The notes: generated by a model from the letters alone, not told the origin. A DNA stretch of 15,379 nt from an uncultured Collinsella sp. (GCA_934658705.1 CAKUHP010000030.1:1-15379), one strand, 5' to 3'; numbered from the stretch's first letter, positions 1 through 6,908 are shown. Numbers and translations are program-made.

Positions 1-357
1 CAGGCGAGCGATGTGCTCAACGTGGGCGATATCGTGCTTTCGCCCAGCCACCGCGAGGTGACTGTTGCCGGTGAGCCGCTCAAGCTCACGCTGCGCGAGT
101 TCGACCTGCTCGAGTACCTTATGCGCAAGCCCGGTGTGGTCTTTACCCGCGAGTCGCTGCTGCAGAGCGTGTGGGGCTGGGATTTCGACGGCGGTTCGCG
201 TACCGTCGACGTGCATGTACAGACGCTCCGCCAAAAGCTCGGAGAGCACGCCGGCGCCATCGAGACCGTCCGCGGTGTGGGTTATCGCCTGGCCGAGCCT
301 TCTGCCAGTGACGATGCCGAAGATGCCAACGACGCGCCTAGCGTATCGGAGGAGTAA
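1..357 (+). CDS. Response regulator, OmpR/PhoB family, C-terminal DNA-binding part (5' end outside window)
   Basis: This is the DNA-binding half of a two-component response regulator. The frame is open from the first base, so the receiver domain lies left of the window; the GTG at 13 is an internal codon, not a start. The visible protein is a winged helix-turn-helix: a beta-strand entry (DIVLSPSHREVTV), the helix with LTLREFDLLEYL, then the recognition segment RTVDVHVQTLRQKL and the wing ending VRGVGYRLAEP. These are hallmark motifs of OmpR/PhoB-type regulators. A short acidic tail follows (DDAEDANDAPSVSEE). The gene stops three bases before the histidine kinase start, and its last codons contain the kinase's GGAGGAG ribosome binding site at 348-354, so the two are co-transcribed and surely cognate. 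The regulon cannot be told from the sequence. Confidence 0.93.
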   Translation, partial: QASDVLNVGDIVLSPSHREVTVAGEPLKLTLREFDLLEYLMRKPGVVFTRESLLQSVWGWDFDGGSRTVDVHVQTLRQKLGEHAGAIETVRGVGYRLAEPSASDDAEDANDAPSVSEE

Positions 358-360
358 CCC

Positions 361-1785
361 GTGGTCTTCGCCCCTCAGGGAAAGCGCACCCTGTCGCACC
401 GTGTGTTTGCGACGATCTTTGTCTGCGCCATGGCGGTTATCGTGGCGTTTACCGTGCTGGGTGCGTTCTTTGTGCAAAACACCCTGGCAGATGCCACGAG
501 CGCCAACCTTTCGCAAGAAACCGAGCTTATTGCCGCCGCTTTAAATGAGCAGCAGGAACCCATTGCCTTCCTTCGCAGCCTCGATCGCGAGGACTTGCGT
601 ATCACGCTGATTAACCATGACGGGTCGGTCGCCTACGACAATCAGGCGTCGCCTTCCATGCTGCCCAATCACGGCGATCGCCCCGAGGTCGCCGAGGCGC
701 TTGAGAGTGGTGCGGGCTCCGCGGAACGCTCGAGTTCAACGCTCGATGAGATCATGTTGTACCGCGCCATGCGTCTTGATAACGGGCAGGTTGTTCGTTT
801 GGCTCAAGCCCAACCTGGCGTTGCGGCGATTTTGCTGTCGATGGTGGCACCGATGCTGCTCATTGCGGCGGCGGGTGCGGTACTCTCGTTTTTCCTGGCG
901 CGCCGTGAATCCCGCGCCATCATCGCGCCGCTGCAAGAGGTGGATTTGGACCATCCTCGTCGCAGCTATGAGCATGCGTACGCCGAGATGGTCCCCATGC
1001 TCGAGCGTATTGAGTCACAACGCCAAGAGCTCAAGCGTCAAATGGCGGTACTGGCCGATAACGACCGCATGCGCCGCGAGTTCACGGCCAATATCACCCA
1101 CGAGCTCAAGACGCCGCTCACCGCGATTTCGGGCTATGCCGAGCTTATTGCGAACGGCATGGTCGAGGGCGAAGACGACCTGCGCAACTTTGGCGGACGC
1201 ATCTATCGCGAGGCCGGCCGTCTGGCGTCGCTCGTCAACGATATCCTTACGCTGTCCAACTTGGACGAGGCTGAGCGCGCAACTGAGGGTGAGGCGGTGC
1301 CTATTGGCTCCACGGAACCCATTGAGCTTTCGCGTGCCATTTCGACGGTGGAACAGCGTCTTGAACAAGTTGCTGAGCAGTCAAATGTGACCATTGGACT
1401 CGAGACGAAGCCCGTGGTCATCGAAGGCGTATCGCGCCTGATTGACGAGCTGATTTATAACCTGGCGAGTAACGCCATCCGCTACAACCGTCCCGGTGGT
1501 ACGGTGACGCTGCGGTGCGGTACCAACGACGAGGGCCATCCGTTTCTTGCGGTTGCCGATACGGGCATTGGCATCGCGCCCGAGGAACAGGGCAAGGTGT
1601 TCGAGCGGTTCTATCGCGTGGACAAGAGTCGTTCCAAGGCGCGCGGTGGTACGGGCCTGGGGTTGGCTATCGTTAAACATGCCGCCCTGTATCACCATGC
1701 CGCGATTGACCTATCGAGTGAGTTGGGCGTGGGGACCACCATCACGGTAACGTTTCCCGTACAGCGGGACGAGTCATTCGCATAA
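361..1785 (+). CDS. Membrane sensor histidine kinase, PhoR/ResE-like
   Basis: This 474-residue kinase is the sensor partner of the response regulator just upstream. It starts at GTG 361, six bases after GGAGGAG. It has an N-terminal membrane segment at about 14-38, an extracytoplasmic sensor region of roughly 115 residues (40-155), and a second membrane segment at about 156-180. The linker after it (180-230) does not look like a clear HAMP domain and runs into a coiled helix. The dimerisation/phosphorylation helix reads FTANITHELKTPLTAISG with the phospho-accepting histidine at 247. The ATPase domain shows the N box (N367 to N371), G1 (DTGIGI, 400-405), the F box (FERFYRV, 414-420) and G2 (GGTGLGLAI, 429-437). 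The H and F boxes resemble PhoR/ResE-type kinases. All catalytic motifs are intact. The sensed signal is unknown. Confidence 0.95.
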   Translation: MVFAPQGKRTLSHRVFATIFVCAMAVIVAFTVLGAFFVQNTLADATSANLSQETELIAAALNEQQEPIAFLRSLDREDLRITLINHDGSVAYDNQASPSMLPNHGDRPEVAEALESGAGSAERSSSTLDEIMLYRAMRLDNGQVVRLAQAQPGVAAILLSMVAPMLLIAAAGAVLSFFLARRESRAIIAPLQEVDLDHPRRSYEHAYAEMVPMLERIESQRQELKRQMAVLADNDRMRREFTANITHELKTPLTAISGYAELIANGMVEGEDDLRNFGGRIYREAGRLASLVNDILTLSNLDEAERATEGEAVPIGSTEPIELSRAISTVEQRLEQVAEQSNVTIGLETKPVVIEGVSRLIDELIYNLASNAIRYNRPGGTVTLRCGTNDEGHPFLAVADTGIGIAPEEQGKVFERFYRVDKSRSKARGGTGLGLAIVKHAALYHHAAIDLSSELGVGTTITVTFPVQRDESFA

Positions 1786-1845
1786 CAACGCAGCAAGCGT
1801 GTTGTTTTGACGCCGCACCGGGGCTGCCGATGCGGCGTTGTTATT
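1784..1845 (+). terminator. Double hairpin after the two-component operon, probable terminator
   Basis: Two hairpins stand in a row. The first pairs AACAACGC (1784-1791, overlapping the kinase stop codon) with 1799-1806, 8 pairs including one G-T wobble, followed by TTGA. The second is a perfect 8-bp stem, ACGCCGCA (1810-1817) with TGCGGCGT (1831-1838), followed by a weak T-rich run (TGTTATT). AACAACGC can also pair with GCGTTGTT at 1835-1842, so the two folds compete. Position and T-rich ends suit an intrinsic terminator, but the T tract is poor. Confidence 0.5.
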
Positions 1846-1853
1846 GCGCAACA

Positions 1854-1915
1854 TTGCCGTATGCACTGTATCTTATGTATAGAGTTCGAACGTGGTCGGA
1901 AAGATGCGATATCAT
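1854..1915 (+). promoter_or_regulatory. Candidate promoter region for the chain-length/tyrosine-kinase operon
   Basis: The 177-base gap before the chain-length gene should hold its promoter. One candidate is TTGCCG (1854-1859) with TGTATA (1876-1881), 16 bases apart. A second, weaker one is TTCGAA (1885-1890) with TATCAT (1910-1915), 19 bases apart; its -35 lies in the 8-bp palindrome GTTCGAAC (1884-1891). Neither is close to consensus. The ribosome binding site AAAGG (1950-1954) fixes the ATG at 1963. Confidence 0.3.
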
Positions 1916-1962
1916 ACGAGCAGTTTTGTCGATATGAACTAGGGAAATGAAAGGCAAGCTGC

Positions 1963-2619
1963 ATGACCCTTCTCGAACTGTTCCAGCTGCTCAAGAAGCA
2001 CCTTAAGCTGGTCATCGCCCTTCCGGTGATTTGCGCGGTCGCCATGGGCATCGTGTCCTTCACCATGATGGACAGCACCTATACCGCCACGACGAGCATG
2101 TACGTTCTCGCCAAGACCGACGATAGCGGCCAGATGAGCTACAACGATCTTTCGGCGAGCCAGATGCTCTCCAACGATATCGCCACGCTGCTCGATAGCG
2201 ATAGCGTTAAGGGCGGCGCCGCCAAGGACCTGGGCCTCGCCGATCTGGACGACTATAAGATCTCCGTTTCCTCCGAGACTACGACGCGTGTCATCACGCT
2301 TTCGGTGACGGGTACCGATCCCGAGGAGACGGCAGAGGTGGCAAGGGCCATGGCCAGCTCGGTGAGCACGGTCGCTCAGAACGTCGGTGCCGCTCAGAGC
2401 ATTAACGTTATCGATAAGGCAAAGACCCCCGAATCGCCCAGTGGCCCCAAGCGCACGCTGTACGTTGCCGTCGCCTTCCTCGCCGGCGTCTTTATCGCAA
2501 TTGCCTACGTCGTTTTGGCGGATATGCTCAACACGCGCATCCGCGGTGTCGAAGAGGCAGAAGAGCTCCTTGGTATTCCCGTTGTCGGCCGAATTCCGGC
2601 TATGAAAGGTGGTAAATAG
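1963..2619 (+). CDS. Wzz/CapA-type polysaccharide chain-length regulator and tyrosine-kinase adaptor
   Basis: This 218-residue inner-membrane protein belongs to the Wzz family in its short, split form (CpsC/CapA/YveK type). Such proteins set polysaccharide chain length or export and activate a separate cytoplasmic tyrosine kinase. It has a short cytoplasmic N-terminus, membrane segment 1 at about 16-35, an extracytoplasmic helical domain at 36-163, a proline-containing lead-in (TPESPSGPKR, 155-164) typical of the family, membrane segment 2 at about 166-186, and a 32-residue cytoplasmic tail. That tail includes LGIPVVGRIP (203-212), the kind of segment that docks onto and activates the kinase. 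The ATG is set by AAAGG eight bases upstream. The kinase gene starts two bases after the stop, with its own ribosome binding site inside this gene's end. The length fits the split Gram-positive type. Confidence 0.9.
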   Translation: MTLLELFQLLKKHLKLVIALPVICAVAMGIVSFTMMDSTYTATTSMYVLAKTDDSGQMSYNDLSASQMLSNDIATLLDSDSVKGGAAKDLGLADLDDYKISVSSETTTRVITLSVTGTDPEETAEVARAMASSVSTVAQNVGAAQSINVIDKAKTPESPSGPKRTLYVAVAFLAGVFIAIAYVVLADMLNTRIRGVEEAEELLGIPVVGRIPAMKGGK

Positions 2620-2621
2620 GC

Positions 2622-3359
2622 ATGGCTAGGGCTAAGAACACCGATAAGCTCGTTGTACAGAATGCCGCCAAGACCCTTCTGGCCAACATTCGCTTCGCGA
2701 GCGTGGATGACCCCATTCGCACCATCACCGTTACGTCCTCGATTCCCAACGAGGGCAAGTCTACGGTTGCCATCAATCTCGCCCAGGCTATCGCCACCAG
2801 CGGCAAGAGTGTTCTTCTGGTCGAGGGAGACATGCGTCGCAGGTCCCTTTCCGATATGCTCGGCGTTCGCTCTCGTGGCGGTCTCTATGCAGTCCTGTCC
2901 GAGCAGATTTCCATTGACCAGGCAATCGTCGAGACGGGTCAGAAGAATTTCTACTTCCTCGATGCGGAGCCGCATATTCCCAATCCTGCCGACATCATCG
3001 TGTCTCACCGCTTTTCTAAGCTGGTTAAGGCGCTGTCCGCCAAGTTCCAGTATGTCATCTTTGACGCTCCTCCGGTCGGCACCTTTATCGATGCTGCCGA
3101 GATTGCCAGCCTGACCGACGGCACGCTGTTCGTGGTGCGCGAGGACTTCACCAAGCGCGAGGAGGCACTCAACGCCATCGCTCAGCTTAAGAAGTCCGAG
3201 AAGGTCAAGCTTATCGGTACCGTTATGAACTTCTGCGAGACCGAGACCAGCGAGTACTACTATTCTTACTACACCAAGGAAGGTAAAAAGGTAAAGAACG
3301 GCTCCGCTGCCCAGGGCGCTTCTAAAAAGGGCATCTTTACCAACCGAGCAAACGTTTAG
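2622..3359 (+). CDS. CpsD/CapB-type bacterial tyrosine kinase
   Basis: This 245-residue protein is a cytoplasmic bacterial tyrosine (BY) kinase, which autophosphorylates a C-terminal tyrosine cluster and works with the membrane adaptor encoded just before it. Walker A is SSIPNEGKST (39-48), Walker A' is VLLVEGDMRR (64-73) and Walker B is YVIFDAPP (144-151). The tyrosine cluster is five tyrosines at 212-217 (EYYYSYYTKE), followed by a basic tail. In Walker A' the first of the two usual aspartates is glutamate (E68), while D70 is kept. The length and the split from the membrane partner match the Firmicutes CapB/CpsD layout rather than the fused Wzc layout. AAAGGTGG at 2605-2612 is the ribosome binding site. 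The downstream phosphatase would reverse its phosphorylation. The target polysaccharide is not encoded here. Confidence 0.92.
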   Translation: MARAKNTDKLVVQNAAKTLLANIRFASVDDPIRTITVTSSIPNEGKSTVAINLAQAIATSGKSVLLVEGDMRRRSLSDMLGVRSRGGLYAVLSEQISIDQAIVETGQKNFYFLDAEPHIPNPADIIVSHRFSKLVKALSAKFQYVIFDAPPVGTFIDAAEIASLTDGTLFVVREDFTKREEALNAIAQLKKSEKVKLIGTVMNFCETETSEYYYSYYTKEGKKVKNGSAAQGASKKGIFTNRANV

Positions 3360-3376
3360 CTGATTAAGGCCGACCT

Positions 3377-4027
3377 ATGCGCGACATTCATTGTCATATC
3401 TTGCCGGGTGTAGACGACGGTGCTGCCGATCTCGATGAGAGCTTGGCGATGCTTGCGGCTGCCAAACAGGCTGGCGTAACCAGAATTGTCTGCACCCCGC
3501 ACTGCCGAGACCCCTTTTTTGACTACGACAAGATGTGGGATGCCTTTGAGCTGTTGCGGGATAACGCAGACGGCTTTCCGCTTCAGATGGGCTTTGAGGT
3601 CAATCACCGAAAGCTCGTCGAGCTTGGCATCGATGCCGCGGAATACTTGCATTTCGATGGAACCAATGAGTTTTTGCTCGAGCTTTCGACGCATGCCGAT
3701 TCTTATGCGTTTAGAGAGTACGAGAATACGATTTACGATTTGCAGTGTCGTGGCTACCAGGTGATCATCGCCCATCCCGAGCGCTACCGCGCCGTCCAAA
3801 AGGACGTGGGCGTGGCGGAGCGTCTGGTCGATATGGGCTGTAAGCTGCAGGCTTCAGCAGACTTTATCGCCGGCGGCCGCTTTGGCCGCGAGAAAAAGCC
3901 GGCACAGCGTCTGTTCGATCAGAACCTGTACAGCTTTATTGCGAGCGATGCTCATAACGTGGGTCACTACGATTGCCTGGCAAAGGCTCGTGCACAGTTT
4001 AGCGTGCGCGGGGCTCATTTTCGCTAA
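3377..4027 (+). CDS. CpsB/CapC-type PHP tyrosine-protein phosphatase
   Basis: This 216-residue enzyme belongs to the PHP metal-dependent family used as tyrosine-protein phosphatase in polysaccharide operons (CpsB, CapC, YwqE). It should dephosphorylate the tyrosine cluster of the kinase encoded 17 bases upstream. The metal-binding signature is complete: HCHILPGVDDGA near the N-terminus (H5, H7, D13/D14), TPH with H42, the GFE glutamate E74, HPER with H133, and SDAHN with D191 and H193. It is somewhat shorter than the 240-255 residues I expect for the family, the shortfall being at the C-terminus after the last metal ligands. The start is set by AAGG (3366-3369) seven bases before the ATG. The order adaptor-kinase-phosphatase differs from the pneumococcal cpsB-C-D order. 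Confidence 0.92.
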   Translation: MRDIHCHILPGVDDGAADLDESLAMLAAAKQAGVTRIVCTPHCRDPFFDYDKMWDAFELLRDNADGFPLQMGFEVNHRKLVELGIDAAEYLHFDGTNEFLLELSTHADSYAFREYENTIYDLQCRGYQVIIAHPERYRAVQKDVGVAERLVDMGCKLQASADFIAGGRFGREKKPAQRLFDQNLYSFIASDAHNVGHYDCLAKARAQFSVRGAHFR

Positions 4028-4054
4028 AATCTGTCTCTAACGTTCGCATTGAAT

Positions 4055-4061
4055 AAAGGGG
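4055..4061 (+). promoter_or_regulatory. Ribosome binding site fixing the acetyltransferase start
   Basis: AAAGGGG lies five bases before the ATG at 4067. An in-frame TTG at 4049 would put this site inside the gene, so 4067 is the better start. Confidence 0.7.
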
Positions 4062-4066
4062 CGGCT

Positions 4067-4567
4067 ATGGATATCCAACTTAAGACGGATTGCTTTGATG
4101 GCGCGGCGCAGGTGCGCCGCGCCGTTTTTATGGACGAGCAGGGCTATGAGAACGAGTTCGACGCCATCGACGAGGCGCCGAGCTGCATTCATGTGACACT
4201 CTACGTGGACGGCGCGCTTGCCGGCTGCTCGCGCGTATTTCCCGAGGAGCTGGAGCGCGTGGCCGATGCGGAGGCTCCGGTGTCGCCGGCGTGCGACTTG
4301 GACGAAGGCATCGCGGCGGGGGAGACCTATATTATGGGGCGCGTCGCCGTGCTGCCCGCCATGCGTCGCCGTGGCCTGGCGAGCAAGATTGTCGAGGCCA
4401 GCGACGCCGCCGCGCGCGATGCCGGTGCCAAGCTCATAAAGCTGCATGCGCAAGAGTACGTGCTGCCGCTCTACGCCAAGGCGGGCTACACGCAGATCGC
4501 CCCAGTGGACTACGAAGACGAGGGCCAGCCCCATGCCTGGATGGCTAAACTGCTAGGCGACAGATAG
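4067..4567 (+). CDS. GNAT family N-acetyltransferase, ElaA/YjcF-like
   Basis: This 166-residue protein is a single-domain GNAT acetyltransferase that would move an acetyl group from acetyl-CoA to an unknown amine. The acetyl-CoA loop and helix read MGRVAVLPAMRRRGLA (90-105), with R101-R102-G103-L104-A105 as the pyrophosphate-binding turn. The N-terminal RRAVFMDEQ (17-25) and the C-terminal YEDEGQPHAWM (149-159) are features I associate with the ElaA and YjcF subgroup. The alpha/beta end LHAQEYVLPLYAKAGY (126-141) is also typical. It lies 39 bases after the phosphatase gene without a clear terminator between, so read-through from that operon is possible. Substrate unknown; ElaA-type enzymes are themselves poorly characterised. 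Confidence 0.88.
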   Translation: MDIQLKTDCFDGAAQVRRAVFMDEQGYENEFDAIDEAPSCIHVTLYVDGALAGCSRVFPEELERVADAEAPVSPACDLDEGIAAGETYIMGRVAVLPAMRRRGLASKIVEASDAAARDAGAKLIKLHAQEYVLPLYAKAGYTQIAPVDYEDEGQPHAWMAKLLGDR

Positions 4568-4605
4568 GGACGTTCCTTTTCTGCCGGCAGCTGGGGACAC
4601 TCCTT
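4568..4605 (+). repeat. Short intergenic element with imperfect direct repeats around a perfect palindrome
   Basis: Directly after the acetyltransferase stop codon lie two related 12-mers, GGGACGTTCCTT (4568-4579) and GGGACACTCCTT (4594-4605), identical at 10 of 12 positions. Between them is the perfect 10-bp palindrome CTGCCGGCAG (4581-4590). The compact, symmetrical layout resembles the REP/REP-like intergenic elements that move with Y1-type (RAYT) transposases. Only one copy is in the window, so its repeat nature is inference. Confidence 0.4.
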
Positions 4606-4634
4606 GGCAATCGATGCATAGGCGTTCCGACGGT

Positions 4635-4689
4635 CCGACATACAGTTTTTCGATTCCGTATGTATATATGCGCGCTAATGGGTTATAAA
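4635..4689 (+). promoter_or_regulatory. Candidate htpG promoters
   Basis: The AT-rich stretch before htpG offers CCGACA (4635-4640) with TATGTA (4659-4664), 18 bases apart. A second possible -10 is TATAAA (4684-4689), whose -35 is poor. I see neither a CIRCE element (TTAGCACTC inverted repeat) nor a HAIR element (CTTGAGT-N7-ACTCAAG), so HrcA or HspR control is not supported by the sequence. Any of these promoters lies upstream of the hairpin at 4711-4751. Confidence 0.35.
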
Positions 4690-4710
4690 ATCTAAGTCTG
4701 AACATAGCAG

Positions 4711-4751
4711 GTCTGCAATGCGGCTCGGGCAACCGAGCCGTTTTTGCGGAC
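4711..4751 (+). terminator. Terminator-like hairpin in the htpG leader
   Basis: CGGCTCGG (4721-4728) and CCGAGCCG (4733-4740) form a perfect 8-bp stem with a GCAA tetraloop, followed directly by TTTTT (4741-4745). This is a textbook intrinsic terminator. Only 30 bases separate it from the htpG start and I see no promoter there, so it probably sits inside the htpG transcript. Flanking GTCTGCAA (4711-4718) can pair with TTGCGGAC (4744-4751), including one G-T pair, which would tie up the last T residues in a longer stem. It may instead simply end transcription from the acetyltransferase gene. Confidence 0.7.
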
Positions 4752-4775
4752 AGGGGTAGCGCGAAAGGACTGCAC

Positions 4776-6800
4776 ATGCGTCAATTTAAGACCGAGAGCA
4801 AAAAACTGCTCGACCTCATGATCAACTCCATCTACACCAATAAGGAAATCTTCCTGCGCGAGCTTATCTCCAACGCGAGCGATGCCGTCGACAAACTCAA
4901 CTTTAAGAGCCTGCAGGATCCGAGCGTCAAGCTCGACCAGGGTGACCTGGCCATCCGCGTCTCTTTCGATAAGGATGCTCGCACCATCACGATCTCGGAT
5001 AACGGCATCGGCATGACCGTCGAGGAGCTCGAGCGCAATCTTGGTACCATCGCCCACTCCGGCTCCGAGGAGTTTAAGACCGAGAACGCCGAGCAGCAGG
5101 GCTCCGATGTCGACATCATCGGCCAGTTTGGCGTGGGCTTCTACTCGGCCTTTATGGTCGCCAGCCACGTGAAGGTCGTCAGCCGCGCCTATGGCGAGGA
5201 TGTCGCCCATGTGTGGGAGTCCGACGGCCTTGAGGGTTATACCATCGAGGACGGTGAGCGCGCCGAGCACGGCACCGATGTCATCCTGACGCTGCGCGAG
5301 AACGAGAAGCTCGACGCCGACGGCGAGGCCGAGACTTACGATCGCTTCCTGACGGAGTGGGGCCTCAAGAGCCTGATTCAGCAGTACAGCAACTATGTGC
5401 GCTACCCGATTCAGATGATGGTGAGCAAGAGCCGTCAGAAGCCCAAGCCCGAGGACGCTGGCGACGATTACACGCCCGAGTACGAGGACTACCAGGAGCT
5501 CGAGACCGTCAACTCCATGACGCCGATCTGGAAAAAGCGCAGCTCCGATGTTGAGCAGAAGGACTACGACGAGTTCTACAAGTCCACGTTCCACGACTTT
5601 GACGATCCCGCGCGTACTATCAGCTTCCATGCCGAGGGTACGCTCGAATACGACGCCCTGTTGTTTGTCCCGGGCCGCGCGCCGTTCGACCTGTACAGCA
5701 AGGATTACGAGAAGGGCCTGTCGCTCTACAGCTCCAACGTGCTGATCATGGAGAAGTGCGACGACCTGCTGCCCGACTACTACAACTTTGTGCGCGGCGT
5801 CGTGGACTCTGCCGACGTGACGCTCAATATTTCGCGCGAGACGCTGCAGCAGAACCGTCAGCTCAAGGCTATCGCCAAGCGCGTGGAGAAGAAGATCACC
5901 GCCGATCTTGAGGATATGCGCGATAACGACCGCGAGGCCTATGAGAAGTTCTTTGAGAACTTTGGCCGCGGCCTTAAGTACGGTATCTACTCGAGCTATG
6001 GCATGAAGGCCGACGAGCTCGCCGACCTGCTGCTGTTCTGGTCTGCCAAGGAGCAGAAGATGATTACCCTGGCCGAGTATGCCAAGGGCATGCCCGAGGG
6101 CCAGAAGGCCATCTACTATGCCGCCGGCGATTCGCGCGAGCGCCTGGCCAAGATGCCCGTCGTGAAGGGTGTGCTCGATCGCGGCTATGATGTGCTGCTG
6201 TTGACGCAGGACGTGGATGAGTTCACCTTCCAGGTCATGCGTGAGTACGTGGCCGCCGATATGCCCAAGATCTACGAGGACGACGCCGCTCGCGAGGCTG
6301 CCGAGAAGGCTGTGGCCGACGGTGCCGAGCCCGAGGTCGAGGACCGTCATCTGGAGCTCAAGAACGTCGCGACCGGCGATCTTGACCTGGCGACCGATGA
6401 CGAGAAGAAGGAGGCCGAGGACGCCACCAAGGAGAACGAGGACCTCTTTGGCGCCATGAAGGAAGCACTCGGCGACAAGGTCGAGAAGGTTGCCGTTTCT
6501 GCCCGCCTAAGCGATGCCCCCGCGTGCATCACCACCGAGGGCCCGCTGTCGCTCGAGATGGAGAAGGTGCTCCAGAAGGGTCCCGAGGGCGCGCCCGACG
6601 GCATGCCCAAGAGCCAGCGTGTGCTCGAGCTCAATGCCAAGCACCCGGTCTTCGCCAAGCTCGTCGCTGCCCAGAAGGCCGGCGACGCCGATAAGATCAA
6701 ACAGTACTCCGGCCTGCTCTACGACCAGGCCCTGCTCGTCGAAGGCATCCTCCCCGAGGACCCCGTAGCCTTCGCAGCAGCTGTCTGCGAACTTATGTAG
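4776..6800 (+). CDS. htpG: Molecular chaperone HtpG (bacterial Hsp90)
   Basis: This 674-residue protein is HtpG, the dimeric ATP-driven cytosolic Hsp90 chaperone. The N-terminal GHKL ATPase domain (about 1-215) shows LRELISNASDAVDKL (27-41, catalytic E29 and Mg-binding N33), DNGIGM (75-80), the lid SGSEEF (95-100), the glycine loop GQFGVGFYSAF (116-126) and GTDVILTL (166-173). The middle domain (about 235-495) has the client/ATP-sensing arginine segment NISRETLQQNR (351-361). The C-terminal dimerisation domain runs to DQALLVEG near the end. It is about 50 residues longer than E. coli HtpG (624). Part of the excess is a charged linker at about 500-556, rich in D, E and K. The ATG follows AAAGGA by six bases. 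It is a single-gene unit with a hairpin on each side. Confidence 0.97.
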   Translation: MRQFKTESKKLLDLMINSIYTNKEIFLRELISNASDAVDKLNFKSLQDPSVKLDQGDLAIRVSFDKDARTITISDNGIGMTVEELERNLGTIAHSGSEEFKTENAEQQGSDVDIIGQFGVGFYSAFMVASHVKVVSRAYGEDVAHVWESDGLEGYTIEDGERAEHGTDVILTLRENEKLDADGEAETYDRFLTEWGLKSLIQQYSNYVRYPIQMMVSKSRQKPKPEDAGDDYTPEYEDYQELETVNSMTPIWKKRSSDVEQKDYDEFYKSTFHDFDDPARTISFHAEGTLEYDALLFVPGRAPFDLYSKDYEKGLSLYSSNVLIMEKCDDLLPDYYNFVRGVVDSADVTLNISRETLQQNRQLKAIAKRVEKKITADLEDMRDNDREAYEKFFENFGRGLKYGIYSSYGMKADELADLLLFWSAKEQKMITLAEYAKGMPEGQKAIYYAAGDSRERLAKMPVVKGVLDRGYDVLLLTQDVDEFTFQVMREYVAADMPKIYEDDAAREAAEKAVADGAEPEVEDRHLELKNVATGDLDLATDDEKKEAEDATKENEDLFGAMKEALGDKVEKVAVSARLSDAPACITTEGPLSLEMEKVLQKGPEGAPDGMPKSQRVLELNAKHPVFAKLVAAQKAGDADKIKQYSGLLYDQALLVEGILPEDPVAFAAAVCELM

Positions 6801-6829
6801 TTCGGGGATACGGCACCGTAACTAATTAG

Positions 6830-6908
6830 AACGAGAGTGGATAATCTCCCGCTTTTGGCTCGAATGCGGGCTTGAAGCGGGAGATTTTCCACTCTCGTTT
6901 GTTTTTTA
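6830..6908 (+). terminator. Very long hairpin with T tract, terminator of htpG
   Basis: Arms 6830-6854 and 6875-6899 pair over 25 positions with a single T-T mismatch (6842/6887), around a 20-base loop. The run GTTTGTTTTTTA (6897-6908) follows. The arm length is far above the 7-12 bp of an ordinary intrinsic terminator. The function as the htpG terminator is well supported by position and T tract; the excess length is unexplained. Confidence 0.75.

Noticed and set aside
4049..4066. TTG start for the acetyltransferase
   Set aside because: It would place the ribosome binding site inside the coding region; ATG 4067 is well spaced from AAAGGGG.
4606..4720. CIRCE or HAIR heat-shock operator before htpG
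   Set aside because: I looked for the TTAGCACTC and CTTGAGT inverted repeats and found neither.
4692..6350. A 552-codon open frame on the - strand opposite htpG
   Set aside because: The + strand htpG is unmistakable; the antisense translation is repetitive L, V, H, G without domain signals.
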